Shown here one piece after another: positions 22,847 through 31,751 of a DNA stretch of 64,000 nt. The notes below the pieces were generated by a model. The model saw only the letters and a program-made list of their open reading frames with translations, did no database searches and was not told the origin of the DNA. This DNA is from Litorilituus sediminis (GTDB lineage: Bacteria > Pseudomonadota > Gammaproteobacteria > Enterobacterales > Alteromonadaceae), in contig NZ_CP034759.1 in assembly GCF_004295665.1 (NCBI RefSeq), forward strand, positions 1,116,001 to 1,180,000. Direction: 5' to 3'. Position 1 is the first letter of the stretch. Every line of letters begins with the position of its first letter. Made by a program: the position numbers and the translations under genes.

Positions 22847-23255
22847 GTTTTTTTCCTTTCTGGGGTTAAGCGTTCATACATCCAATATGCTCGACCTCTG
22901 TGCTGTAAGTAGTAGTACTTCAGCTAGGCACCCCGGCATATCTTATTCAGATGTATGTGAGTTTATAGTAATAATTACCCTGTTATTAGCACAAGATAAT
23001 CGATTCAATTAAGACTAAAAATCATCGTTTAGTGAAGTAAATTCAGCTAAGCGAGTTTTTAGCGCGGCATTTTATACCACAAAAGCCATAATTTAGCTAG
23101 TAAAATAAATCGTTTTAATGGTGGGATATTTAGTTAAGGCGCGTTAAAATTAGCGTTTAATAGCAATTGAATTAACTATTTGCTCATTCAGCGAGAATTA
23201 TTTCACTTGATATAATACATCTACATTACATAAAACGTTCATCTTAGGGTAAATA
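22847..23255. other. rpsB / DsbA-like divergent intergenic region
   Basis: The left ~110 bp is the rpsB leader RNA (own entry). On the minus strand a TATAAAAT -10-like box at 23069-23076 is followed by a GC-rich GCCGCGC discriminator, the pattern of growth-rate/ppGpp-controlled ribosomal promoters; no good -35 box is visible. The remainder, toward 23255, is AT-rich and shows nothing else recognisable besides the weak ribosome-binding region before 23256. Confidence 0.45.
22875..22957 (-). ncRNA. rpsB 5' leader structure (S2 autoregulatory / t44-like RNA)
   Basis: On the minus strand the leader folds into a long helix: CATACATC (outer) pairs with GATGTATG, ATATGC with GCATAT, and inside these GTGC..GCTG pairs with CAGC..AC capping a stem AAGTA/TACTT. 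It ends about 30 nt before the rpsB start. In E. coli the rpsB leader (annotated as t44/tff RNA) mediates repression by free S2. The structure is seen; equivalence to t44 is inferred from position and shape. Confidence 0.65.
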
Positions 23256-23867
23256 ATGGCTACAGAATTATATTTCATTTATGACACGCATTGTCCATGG
23301 AGTTATGCAACAACACCACTTGTTAATGAAATTAGTAAAAAGCTAAATCACATTGAAATACACCTGTGGCACTGTGCTTATTATGAAGGTGACTCTGGCA
23401 TTAAAGATGCGCAATTAAAAGAAATAGAACAGCTTTCAAATATTACTTTTAGCCAAGCGTATAAAAACACGATTGAACAAGCAAAAGACTCAACGCTTAG
23501 CGCCAACTTAATGGCTTGGGCACAAGCAAAAGCGCCAAAACAAGCCTTAGCGCTATTAAACGCCCTACAAGCGCAGCATTTTGTTCAGGGTAATCAGTTA
23601 ATTGTAGAGGCGGATGTTGAGGAAATGATAAGCCAGTTAAAATTATCTCCGCCAGCAAAAGTATATAAAACAGATAAACTAAGCAAAGATGCTGAAGCAG
23701 TTGTTCACGATGTATTTTCATTACAAGACATCATTGCTACTCAAGCTATCCCAGCATTACTACTGGCAATTGATGATGAACTCATTCTATTAAACCATAA
23801 CTTCTACTTACAACAACCTGAAGCAATTATTGAAGCAATAGAATTAGAGTTAGCAAAGCACAAATAA
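23256..23867 (+). CDS. DsbA-family thioredoxin-fold protein with single-Cys CPWS active site
   Basis: A 203-residue cytoplasmic protein (no signal peptide) beginning ELYFIYDTHCPWSYA, the beta-strand plus active-site turn of DsbA/FrnE/GST-kappa proteins. The motif is Cys13-Pro-Trp-Ser16, so the second catalytic cysteine is replaced by serine. The only other cysteine visible is Cys40 (LWHCAYYEG). A helical middle (residues ~65-130) and a conserved cis-Pro-like TQAIPALLLA near residue 170 complete the fold. It is probably not a classic oxidase, more likely a thiol isomerase or glutathione-dependent enzyme. It stands alone between rpsB and map. Substrate unknown. Confidence 0.7.
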   Translation: MATELYFIYDTHCPWSYATTPLVNEISKKLNHIEIHLWHCAYYEGDSGIKDAQLKEIEQLSNITFSQAYKNTIEQAKDSTLSANLMAWAQAKAPKQALALLNALQAQHFVQGNQLIVEADVEEMISQLKLSPPAKVYKTDKLSKDAEAVVHDVFSLQDIIATQAIPALLLAIDDELILLNHNFYLQQPEAIIEAIELELAKHK

Positions 23868-23963
23868 ACCACAAATTAATCGTTTGTTGTAAAGCGTTAA
23901 CACGTTATATTTAACCTTATTACTGTAATTAAAGTTACAAACCAGACAAAAGAGAAATAAAGC

Positions 23964-24752
23964 ATGGCAATTACAATCAAAAGCCAAGATGAAATTGAAA
24001 AAATGCGCGTTGCTGGCCGCTTGGCTGCTGAAGTATTAGAAATGATCGCCCCACACGTAAAAGCGGGTATTACAACAGATGAACTCAATACCTTGTGTGC
24101 TGAATATACCGATAAAGTGCAAAATGCCATTTCTGCCCCGTTAAATTATCATGACTTTCCTAAGTCTATTTGTACTTCAGTTAACCATGTTGTTTGTCAT
24201 GGCATCCCTGATGATACGCCATTAAAAGACGGTGACATTATCAATATCGACATCACAGTTATCAAAGATGGTTACCATGGCGACACCAGTAAGATGTTCC
24301 TTGTTGGTGAAACTAGCCCTGAAGATAAAAGACTCTGTCGTATTACTCAAGAAGCCCTGTATTTAGCACTGAAAAAAGTAAAGCCTGGGGTTGCCTTTGG
24401 TGAAATTGGCGCAACCATTCAAAAGTTTATTAAAAAGTCTGGCCGTTACTCTATCGTTAAAGAGTATTGTGGCCATGGCATAGGTAAAGAGTTTCATGAA
24501 GAGCCACAAATTGTTCATTACAAAAATAATGACAAAACTAAAATGAAAGAAGGCATGTGCTTTACCATAGAGCCAATGATTAATTTAGGTAGAGCGAACA
24601 CGGTTTTAGATAAAGAAGATAACTGGACGGTATATACCATAGATGGCAAAAAGTCGGCACAATGGGAACATACCATAGTTGTTACTAAAACAGGTTGTGA
24701 GATTTTAACCTTACGAAAAGAAGAAACTATTGCTCGCATATTACACAACTAA
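23964..24752 (+). CDS. map: Type I methionine aminopeptidase
   Basis: Removes the initiator methionine from nascent proteins. The five metal ligands of the pita-bread fold are all present: Asp96, Asp107, His171, Glu203 and Glu235, plus His79 in the substrate pocket. Length 262 residues (E. coli 264). The start follows AAAGCATG with AGAGAAATAAAGC upstream. Next to glnD and dapD, as in most relatives, with 49 bp before glnD. Confidence 0.97.
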   Translation: MAITIKSQDEIEKMRVAGRLAAEVLEMIAPHVKAGITTDELNTLCAEYTDKVQNAISAPLNYHDFPKSICTSVNHVVCHGIPDDTPLKDGDIINIDITVIKDGYHGDTSKMFLVGETSPEDKRLCRITQEALYLALKKVKPGVAFGEIGATIQKFIKKSGRYSIVKEYCGHGIGKEFHEEPQIVHYKNNDKTKMKEGMCFTIEPMINLGRANTVLDKEDNWTVYTIDGKKSAQWEHTIVVTKTGCEILTLRKEETIARILHN

Positions 24753-24801
24753 GTTTACCGTTTACAGCGAAAAAAAGCGCGCGCCATAAAAGGATAATCA
24801 C

Positions 24802-27426
24802 TTGATTGATAACACAATTGTACCTGAACAGTATTTCACACAATTAGCTATCACAGCTGACTTTTTAACTAGCAATGAAATATGTCAGCTAACACAAGAA
24901 TTTAACGAATGGCTTAAAGAAGCCTTTGCTGATAGCGACATCAGTGATTTACTTTCTGCGCGTGCCGCTTTTGTTGATGCAACCTTGAAAAAGCTTTGGT
25001 GTCAACATCACCTCGATGAATATCAAATTAGCTTAGTAGCAGTAGGTGGTTATGGCCGCGGCGAATTACACCCCAAATCTGATGTTGATATTTTACTACT
25101 CACTCAAGAGTCCATTGATACCGATTTGGAAGCTAAGATTTCAAGTTTTATCACCCAACTTTGGGATATTAAGCTTGATATTGGTCACAGTGTTCGCTCT
25201 ATCAAAGAGTGTTTAAAACAAGCCGTTAACGATGTCACTGTTGCCACAAATTTAATGGAGATGCGTCAAATAGCGGGTAATGAAGGCTTAACACAACAAT
25301 TGCTACCTTTATTACATGAAGATGTTTTTTGGACCTCAGAAAAATTCTTTATCGCTAAATGTAAAGAGCAAGAACAGCGTCATCAACAATATCACGGCGC
25401 AGCATACACCTTAGAGCCTAACCTAAAAGCTAACCCTGGCGGATTACGTGATATTCAAACCATAGTTTGGGTGGCAAAAAGACATTTCCTTGCCGACTCT
25501 CTAGAGGAACTAGTGCAGCACAACTACCTCTACCCTAACGAATTTTTTGAATTGCTGGAAGCTCAGGATTACTTATGGCGTATGCGCTTTGCACTACATT
25601 TTGTTGCTGGTCGTAGTGAAAATAGACTGTTATTTGATTATCAAACCGATGTCGCCAAGATGATGGGCTTTGGTGATGAAGGCAAAGCACCAGTAGAGCG
25701 CATGATGAAACGCTTTTTCCGTATTATCGCCCGCGTTGCCGAGTTAAATACCATGCTATTACAGCATTTTGAACAAGCGATTATTAAAAAACCTGAAGAA
25801 ACCACCATTACCGAGATTAATCAGGATTTTGAGTTAGTTGATACCTTAATTAACACCCGAAACGATCGTATTTTTATGCGCCCGGTAAAAATGATTGAAA
25901 TGTTTTTAATCATAGCGCAAGAGCCAAACATTAAAGGCATACACTCTCATACCTTACGTTTGATGCGTAACGCTAGACGTCGTTTAATCTCCGGCCTTAT
26001 TGATTATGCCGAATGTCGCCGTATGTTTATGGCAATCATCAGGCACCCCCGAGGTCTGGGCTTAGCATTTAATTTAATGCATCGTCACGGCATTATTAGC
26101 TCGTATTTGCCGCTATGGCGTAGCATAGTCGGGCAAATGCAATTTGACTTATTCCACGCTTACTCAGTGGATGAGCACTCTTATAGGGTCATTAAAAACC
26201 TCTACCAATTTAGTTTAAAAGAACACAATCATAAATTCCCGTTATGTAGCAAGATAGTACAAAAGATACGTAAGCCTGAAGTGCTCTATTTAGCAGGTAT
26301 CTTCCATGACATTGCCAAAGGCCGTGGCGGCGATCACTCTGAGCTTGGCGCAATCGATGCGTTAGAGTTTTGCCAGTCCCATCAAATGAATAAGCATGAT
26401 GCCAATATGGTTGCTTGGCTGGTTGATAACCATTTACTTATGTCAATTACCGCACAGCGACGCGATATTTCTGATGAAAATGTAATCCGTACCTTTGGTG
26501 AAATTGTACGAGACGAAGCTCACTTAAATTACTTGTATTGTTTAACGGTTGCCGACATGCGCGCAACTAACGAAAGCCTATGGAATGGCTGGAAGGCTAA
26601 CTTACTGGAAGACTTATACTTTAATACCTTACGAGCCTTTCGTCATGGTTTGGAAAAACCAGTAGAGATTCGCTCAAAAATACGTGAAAACCAGCAACAA
26701 GCCTTTGAGTTATTAACGCAAGCGGGTATTGAAGAGCAAGTGATTAAGTCTTTGTGGGCAGAATTTAAAGTCGATTATTTTCTGCGTTATTCGCCTGAAC
26801 AAATCGCCAGACATAATCAGCATATTATTAACCACAATAGAGAAAAGCCTCTGGTATTAATTAGCCCAGAGCCGTATCGCGGCGGTACTGAAGTCTTTAT
26901 TTTTACCAAAGAAAAAGTGAATACCTTTGCTAGCACAGTATCTTTACTGGGTACAAAAAAGTTATCAATACATGATGCAAAAATCATCACAACAAAAACT
27001 GGCTATACCGTTAATACCTTTATTGTCTTAGATAGCCGTGGTAAAACCTTAAAAGAAAGTTACCGTATTGATGAAATATGCCAAGCATTAACGCAAAGGC
27101 TCAGCCAAGATAATGTTTGTGATATTCCACTACGGGTACCAACCAAACATATTAAAGAATTTAAGGTGCCAATGCAGGTAAACTTTATTAAGTTACATGC
27201 TAAAAACCGCACTATGATAGAAATAATAGCCTTAGATAGGCCGGGCCTTTTAGCGAGTATTGGCCAGGTTTTCCAACAGGAAAAAGTTAATATTCACTCA
27301 GCCAAAATCACCACGTTTGGTGAAAAAGCGGATGATGTATTTACTATATCAACGTTAGAAAATAAAGCGTTAAACGAGCAAGAAAAACAAGCGTTAGCCA
27401 CTAGGTTAACGCAAGAAATAGATTAG
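24802..27426 (+). CDS. glnD: Bifunctional [protein-PII] uridylyltransferase/uridylyl-removing enzyme
   Basis: Primary nitrogen sensor: adds or removes UMP on PII according to glutamine level. Domains: nucleotidyltransferase with GGYGRGEL at 82-89 and catalytic Asp94/Asp96 (PKSDVDILL); a linker domain; an HD phosphohydrolase domain around residue 505 ([17 protein letters not shown]) for UMP removal; two C-terminal ACT domains ([16 protein letters not shown] and [19 protein letters not shown]) that bind glutamine. It uses a TTG start (ttgattgataacaca) preceded by AAAGGATAATCAC, a good ribosome binding site. Length 874 residues. Confidence 0.96.
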   Translation: MIDNTIVPEQYFTQLAITADFLTSNEICQLTQEFNEWLKEAFADSDISDLLSARAAFVDATLKKLWCQHHLDEYQISLVAVGGYGRGELHPKSDVDILLLTQESIDTDLEAKISSFITQLWDIKLDIGHSVRSIKECLKQAVNDVTVATNLMEMRQIAGNEGLTQQLLPLLHEDVFWTSEKFFIAKCKEQEQRHQQYHGAAYTLEPNLKANPGGLRDIQTIVWVAKRHFLADSLEELVQHNYLYPNEFFELLEAQDYLWRMRFALHFVAGRSENRLLFDYQTDVAKMMGFGDEGKAPVERMMKRFFRIIARVAELNTMLLQHFEQAIIKKPEETTITEINQDFELVDTLINTRNDRIFMRPVKMIEMFLIIAQEPNIKGIHSHTLRLMRNARRRLISGLIDYAECRRMFMAIIRHPRGLGLAFNLMHRHGIISSYLPLWRSIVGQMQFDLFHAYSVDEHSYRVIKNLYQFSLKEHNHKFPLCSKIVQKIRKPEVLYLAGIFHDIAKGRGGDHSELGAIDALEFCQSHQMNKHDANMVAWLVDNHLLMSITAQRRDISDENVIRTFGEIVRDEAHLNYLYCLTVADMRATNESLWNGWKANLLEDLYFNTLRAFRHGLEKPVEIRSKIRENQQQAFELLTQAGIEEQVIKSLWAEFKVDYFLRYSPEQIARHNQHIINHNREKPLVLISPEPYRGGTEVFIFTKEKVNTFASTVSLLGTKKLSIHDAKIITTKTGYTVNTFIVLDSRGKTLKESYRIDEICQALTQRLSQDNVCDIPLRVPTKHIKEFKVPMQVNFIKLHAKNRTMIEIIALDRPGLLASIGQVFQQEKVNIHSAKITTFGEKADDVFTISTLENKALNEQEKQALATRLTQEID

Positions 27427-27473
27427 CATGCTTACATTCATTACCTTACTCAAAATCATTTTTGGAAAACAAT

Positions 27474-28313
27474 ATGAGCGACAACAGTCAATTACAAACA
27501 ATTATCGAACAAGCCTTTGAGCAAAGAGCTTCCATTACCCCAAATACCGTATCTGATGAAATCAAGCAAGCGGTACTCGATGCCTTAGCCGCTTTAAATG
27601 ATGGCTCAGGTCGTGTTGCAGAAAAAATTGCTGGCAGCTGGCATGTACATCAATGGCTAAAAAAAGCAGTACTTTTATCGTTTAGAATTTGGGACAACCA
27701 AGTGATTGATGGTGCAGAGAGCACCTTTTATGACAAAGTACCGATGAAGTATAGCGACTACAATCAAGATGACTTTATTGCCGACGGTGTCCGCGTAGTA
27801 CCGGGTGCAAGTGTCAGAACGGGCAGCTTTATCGGTAAAAACGTTGTTGTTATGCCAAGCTTTGTTAATATTGGCGCCTTTGTTGATGAAGGCTGTATGA
27901 TTGATACATGGGCAACTGTAGGCTCTTGTGCACAAATTGGTAAGAATGTGCATTTATCTGGTGGTGTTGGTATCGGTGGTGTACTAGAGCCATTACAAGC
28001 CGGCCCGACAATTATTGAAGATAACTGCTTTATTGGCGCTCGCTCTGAAATTGTTGAAGGTGTTGTTGTCGAGGAAGGCTCGGTAATTTCTATGGGAGTG
28101 TATATTGGCCAAAGTACACGCATTTTTGATCGTGAAACTGGCGAAGTCCACTATGGTCGTGTACCTGCTGGCTCAGTTGTCGTACCTGGCAACCTACCAT
28201 CTAAATGTGGTAACTACAGCTTATATGCTGCCATCATAGTGAAAAAAGTTGATGCCAAAACACGTGCCAAAGTGGGCATTAATGAATTATTACGCTCTGT
28301 AGACGAAGCCTAA
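27474..28313 (+). CDS. dapD: 2,3,4,5-tetrahydropyridine-2,6-dicarboxylate N-succinyltransferase
   Basis: Succinylates tetrahydrodipicolinate in the lysine/diaminopimelate pathway. The protein is a left-handed beta-helix trimer type with many hexapeptide turns (IGKNVV, IGAFVD, IGARSE) and the family stretches [15 protein letters not shown] and [25 protein letters not shown]. The ATG at 27474 (MSDNSQLQ) is preferred over the one at 27462 because it matches the family start; the protein is then about 279 residues (E. coli 274). Confidence 0.96.
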   Translation: MSDNSQLQTIIEQAFEQRASITPNTVSDEIKQAVLDALAALNDGSGRVAEKIAGSWHVHQWLKKAVLLSFRIWDNQVIDGAESTFYDKVPMKYSDYNQDDFIADGVRVVPGASVRTGSFIGKNVVVMPSFVNIGAFVDEGCMIDTWATVGSCAQIGKNVHLSGGVGIGGVLEPLQAGPTIIEDNCFIGARSEIVEGVVVEEGSVISMGVYIGQSTRIFDRETGEVHYGRVPAGSVVVPGNLPSKCGNYSLYAAIIVKKVDAKTRAKVGINELLRSVDEA

Positions 28314-28327
28314 TCATTCAAGCAAAC

Positions 28328-28359
28328 AGAGAAAGTGTTAATTAATTGACACTTTCTCT
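28328..28359 (+). terminator. dapD intrinsic terminator
   Basis: Perfect 11-bp stem AGAGAAAGTGT / ACACTTTCTCT with a 10-nt loop, 15 bp after the dapD stop; the U-tract is short (TTTG). Confidence 0.8.
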
Positions 28360-28620
28360 TTGACCTTAGCTTTCCTCAATAACTTTCCTTAATAAATAGC
28401 CGATTATTTATTGACCCCATTATCAAATTCCGTTTGAGTTACAAAAAAATTCAACTATTTTCTTTAGCACTTTCAGATACTTGAATGGTTCACACTGAAC
28501 AAAAGCTGACTACAATTTATATTGGCATAGCATTTGCCCTATTCATAAATAACAAAATCAATTTAGTTACCTAGTTTAATTAAACAGTAAATTAGCTAAC
28601 CCGTATTATTAGGTTTATTT
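28360..28620. other. AT-rich gap between dapD terminator and the lipoprotein gene
   Basis: About 260 bp of AT-rich sequence after the dapD hairpin. It presumably holds the promoter of the lipoprotein gene at 28621. No conserved RNA, repeat or open frame was recognised. Confidence 0.5.
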
Positions 28621-29022
28621 ATGAAAAACGTCACATTACTTATCGCGCTATTAAGCAGTTTCATTTTAAGTGCATGTGGAAGTACGCAAGCTGTTAGCCA
28701 ACACGATAACATGCAAAATAACTACTATACCTCACAGTTTAACCACACTAGCTTTACCACTTATAACAAAGACTCAGTAAAGAAGCAGTTAAGCTCAGAT
28801 CATGAATTAATGATGTCGCTTCTTAATAGACCTATGACACAAGACCAAGCCATGATGTTAGCTTTTGCACAACAAAGAGAAAGCTATCAACATAACGGTA
28901 GCGCTACCGGTGTAGCAATCAGGGGCGATAAAGCAAGCGATGATAACCAGCAATACCACCATGCTTATCAAACCCTAATAGCTCAAGATAGCAATAGCGT
29001 TATCATCAGTGCGCCTCAATAA
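28621..29022 (+). CDS. Small putative lipoprotein, function unknown
   Basis: A 133-residue protein whose N-terminus is a clear lipoprotein signal: MKNVTLL, a hydrophobic core, and the lipobox LSAC with the modified Cys at residue 19. The mature part is hydrophilic, rich in Gln, Asn, His, Ser and Tyr, has no other cysteine, and carries a short conserved-looking helix (MTQDQAMMLAFAQQRESY). No family is recognised. Monocistronic, converging on truC. Gene reality is supported by the signal peptide and codon pattern; function is not inferred. Confidence 0.7.
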   Translation: MKNVTLLIALLSSFILSACGSTQAVSQHDNMQNNYYTSQFNHTSFTTYNKDSVKKQLSSDHELMMSLLNRPMTQDQAMMLAFAQQRESYQHNGSATGVAIRGDKASDDNQQYHHAYQTLIAQDSNSVIISAPQ

Positions 29023-29044
29023 AGCTAGTAGACTCGCAGTTCAG

Positions 29045-29899
29045 CTAGCGTTGCTTCGCTGACCAGCCAAGGCGCTGAAAAACTAACTGCCATTGCGCGT
29101 CAAACTCAGCAGTAATGCAAATATTCTTACCCGTTACAGGGTGAACAAATTCTAACGACTTCGCCATTAACATTAGCCGCTTAAAGCCGAATTGTTGATG
29201 GAAGAAAGGGTTTTGCTTATTATCCCCATAGTTAATATCGCCAATGATGGGATAACGTAAATGGGCTAGATGACGACGGATTTGATGTCGCCTCCCTGTT
29301 ATTGGTAACAGCTTTACCAATGAATAACGAACACTATCATATTTACCTAAAGGTATAGGTAAACTTGCCTTAGCAACAGGGTAAGCAAAGGTTTTAGCCT
29401 CTTGTGCTGCTTTGTTTTCATTAACAAATTTATCACCAATTTTATCTAGCTTTTCTTTTAACGGATAATCAATTAAACCAGAATCAGCGTTTACGCCTGT
29501 CTTACCTTGCAAATCAATATATCCTCTGACCAAGGCATAGTAAGTCTTTTTCATCGCCAATGAATCTACTGATATAAAATCATGGTTAAAATCAGCTTTA
29601 TTCGCAAATGCTTCACTTAACAAGGTGGCAACGTCTTTGGTTAAAGCAAATAACAGCACACCAGAGGTTGGCCTATCAAGTCGATGAACAGGATAAACAT
29701 ACTGCCCTATTTGATCTCGTACTAATTGCACTGCAAAGTAAATTTCGTCTTTATCCATAAAACTTCGATGAACAAATAAGCCAGCGGGTTTATCAACGGC
29801 AACAATATATTCATCTTGATATAAAATGGTTAAATAAGGTTTATCAGCAAGCATCTCTTTTGACGAGCATGCATGTTGAGGAAGTTGACTATCAGGCAT
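29045..29899 (-). CDS. truC: tRNA pseudouridine(65) synthase TruC
   Basis: RluA-family pseudouridine synthase modifying U65 of tRNAs. Catalytic Asp75 lies in the motif HRLDRPTSG; the start of the domain is ILYQDEYIVAVDKPAGLFVHRS; GRRHQIRRHLAHLRYPIIGD is the conserved C-terminal motif. Length 284 residues (E. coli 260), longer mainly at the N-terminus, where Met16 (MLADKPYL) could be an alternative start. Five bp separate it from the yqcC-like gene, the pairing seen in E. coli and Vibrio. Confidence 0.93.
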   Translation of the reverse strand: MPDSQLPQHACSSKEMLADKPYLTILYQDEYIVAVDKPAGLFVHRSFMDKDEIYFAVQLVRDQIGQYVYPVHRLDRPTSGVLLFALTKDVATLLSEAFANKADFNHDFISVDSLAMKKTYYALVRGYIDLQGKTGVNADSGLIDYPLKEKLDKIGDKFVNENKAAQEAKTFAYPVAKASLPIPLGKYDSVRYSLVKLLPITGRRHQIRRHLAHLRYPIIGDINYGDNKQNPFFHQQFGFKRLMLMAKSLEFVHPVTGKNICITAEFDAQWQLVFQRLGWSAKQR

Positions 29900-29904
29900 A
29901 TCAG

Positions 29905-30222
29905 CTAACTCTCTGACAGCAAGTGATCAATTTCAGCAATAACCACACACACAGAACTATCTTTTGCGCTTTTAAAAACTTCTTCTGCTAAAGGAGATAA
30001 AGCAATCGAACTTGGTAGCGATGTTCCCGCAGCTATCATTTCAGTTATGCGAGGAATAAATATAAACTGTAACCATTGTGCAAAGGTTAAGGTGTCACAA
30101 CAAAAAGGCGCAGTACTTGCTAATGCCTCTTTGCTAGGTAAATTTTCTTGCCAATGGCCTGCTTGCATTAATTCAATGGTTAACTTTTTTAATAAAATCG
30201 TAGCTTGTTGTGCTTTAGTCAT
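29905..30222 (-). CDS. yqcC: YqcC family protein
   Basis: Small cytoplasmic protein of the YqcC family (about 105 residues here), function unknown, found directly upstream of truC in many gammaproteobacteria. The ATG at 30222 (MTKAQQATILLKKL) is preferred to the TTG at 30231. Family features: LQFIFIPR in the middle and a helical N-terminus. By gene-neighbour logic it may be connected with tRNA modification, but nothing in the sequence shows a catalytic site. Confidence 0.8.
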   Translation of the reverse strand: MTKAQQATILLKKLTIELMQAGHWQENLPSKEALASTAPFCCDTLTFAQWLQFIFIPRITEMIAAGTSLPSSIALSPLAEEVFKSAKDSSVCVVIAEIDHLLSES

Positions 30223-30318
30223 GAAGGTCAAATTTTACTAGGTTAATAACGCTATTATCTCTATAATGACCGCCATTAACAACGAATTATTAACTCGCCT
30301 TTTTTCTACACTGCACTT

Positions 30319-31356
30319 ATGAATAATATTGAAACCCTGTCACAACTATTACAATTATCAGATTCACAATACCGTATTTATGATATTGGCCGTAAGATTG
30401 AAAAAATATCAAAAGAGCAATTTGAAAAAGTCGAATTAAACCAAATTCCTTACCCTACTCCATCGCAAGGTCATGCCATTTTCGCCATCACTTTTTGGCA
30501 AAAGCAATCGCCACAGCCATATCTTTGGTTATTAAAACTCCCACTAGATGAGCGAGGTTTACTTAATCAAGGCGCGAGAAATCACTTTATTGCCATTGTG
30601 GTTGAAGCATTAGGCTCAGATTTAACCAAAGATCCAAGCGAACAACAGCAAGAGCTACTAAACAGTAACCCTTATCTTTATACGCCAGCACAATATAAAC
30701 TCGCCAGTTTAAACAGCAAAATAAAGACAGATTTAAAACAAGCCCCAAGCGAGTATTTTGCGCCGTTTCTGACATACCTTAGTGGCGAACTAGGCTGGCA
30801 AAATTGGCAAGCCGTAGGGGTTCAAGGCATCACTGATTTTGCCACACGTATTAATCAAGATAACCACAGCCAAGTTTTGATTTCAGCATTAGCAAATTTA
30901 CCTGATGAAGTGTTATTTCCACTTTGTAGCGCATTAGAAAATGAACCATTAGCTATTGAAGTCATTGATGCGCTATTAACGCAATTAAAACAAGCGATGC
31001 CTGATAGTAACCAGCTAAGCAAACAACAGCATCTACTTAGAAGCTTATCAGCAAACAGCCAGCATCCCCATGTAAAAACATTTATTGCAGGCTTACTATC
31101 ACAACAAACCGTGGCGTCAGAGCTATTAATTACCTTATCAGGCCGTTGTTGGTCAGCATTGGCAAGTACCGAGCTAATGATGCAATACTTTGAGCATTTA
31201 GTTGCCAGTGACGATACTGCATTATTTAACAGCATATTTAAAGACTTAGTGGCGCTTCCTGAATTAAGACCCATAGTATTTCAATGCATGAGAGCACCTA
31301 ATAGATCAACAAAACTGGCGCAAGCCATTGGACAACTTTTTAATCAAGCTTCATAA
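30319..31356 (+). CDS. DUF3549 family protein
   Basis: A 345-residue cytoplasmic protein without signal peptide or membrane helix. The N-terminal part (residues 1-130) contains QYRIYDIGRKIEKISKEQFEKVE and PQPYLWLLKLPLDERGLLNQGARNHFI, which I recall as typical of DUF3549. The C-terminal half consists of helical repeats resembling HEAT-type solenoid (LANLPDEVLFPLCSALENEPLAIEVIDALL). Conserved in Alteromonadales and Vibrionales beside truC-yqcC, divergent from them. Function unknown. Confidence 0.75.
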   Translation: MNNIETLSQLLQLSDSQYRIYDIGRKIEKISKEQFEKVELNQIPYPTPSQGHAIFAITFWQKQSPQPYLWLLKLPLDERGLLNQGARNHFIAIVVEALGSDLTKDPSEQQQELLNSNPYLYTPAQYKLASLNSKIKTDLKQAPSEYFAPFLTYLSGELGWQNWQAVGVQGITDFATRINQDNHSQVLISALANLPDEVLFPLCSALENEPLAIEVIDALLTQLKQAMPDSNQLSKQQHLLRSLSANSQHPHVKTFIAGLLSQQTVASELLITLSGRCWSALASTELMMQYFEHLVASDDTALFNSIFKDLVALPELRPIVFQCMRAPNRSTKLAQAIGQLFNQAS

Positions 31357-31398
31357 GCTTGCTATAAGCAGCGCTTTTTATTCGAGGCAAATAGAGCA

Positions 31399-31701
31399 AT
31401 GGAAAACATTTATTATTTACTTATATTTTGCTTATTCTGTTGGTACTTTATTTATTTAAGAAAAGTATCAGAAGCTGGCCGAAAGCATGTTAACCTTTAC
31501 TGCAAACAAGCTGGCCTACAGTTTATCGCCTTGGCTAGGCGCTCAACTCGGCTCAAGTTCAGCAAAGAAAATGGCTTATTCTTTTATTCCATTTTTGATT
31601 TTGACTTTAGTGGTGATGGTGAGTCTCATAATCAAGGTTCGCTGTCCTTAATTGGCTTAAAGCTGGAGCAAGTTGACTTACCAGCCTATAAAATAAATTA
31701 A
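31399..31701 (+). CDS. DUF3301 family small membrane-anchored protein
   Basis: A 100-residue protein with one N-terminal transmembrane segment (ENIYYLLIFCLFCWYFIYL) followed by a basic cytoplasmic part containing CKQAGLQFIALARRSTRLKF and a terminal beta-type segment (YSIFDFDFSGDGES). The DUF3301 family has this layout. A GAGG ribosome binding site precedes the ATG. It follows the DUF3549 gene by 42 bp in the same direction, so the two are probably one operon. Function unknown. Confidence 0.75.
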   Translation: MENIYYLLIFCLFCWYFIYLRKVSEAGRKHVNLYCKQAGLQFIALARRSTRLKFSKENGLFFYSIFDFDFSGDGESHNQGSLSLIGLKLEQVDLPAYKIN

Positions 31702-31751
31702 AGATCAGGCATAAAATTATTTATGCTGTGTAGAAAATAGTTGGAGTTTTT

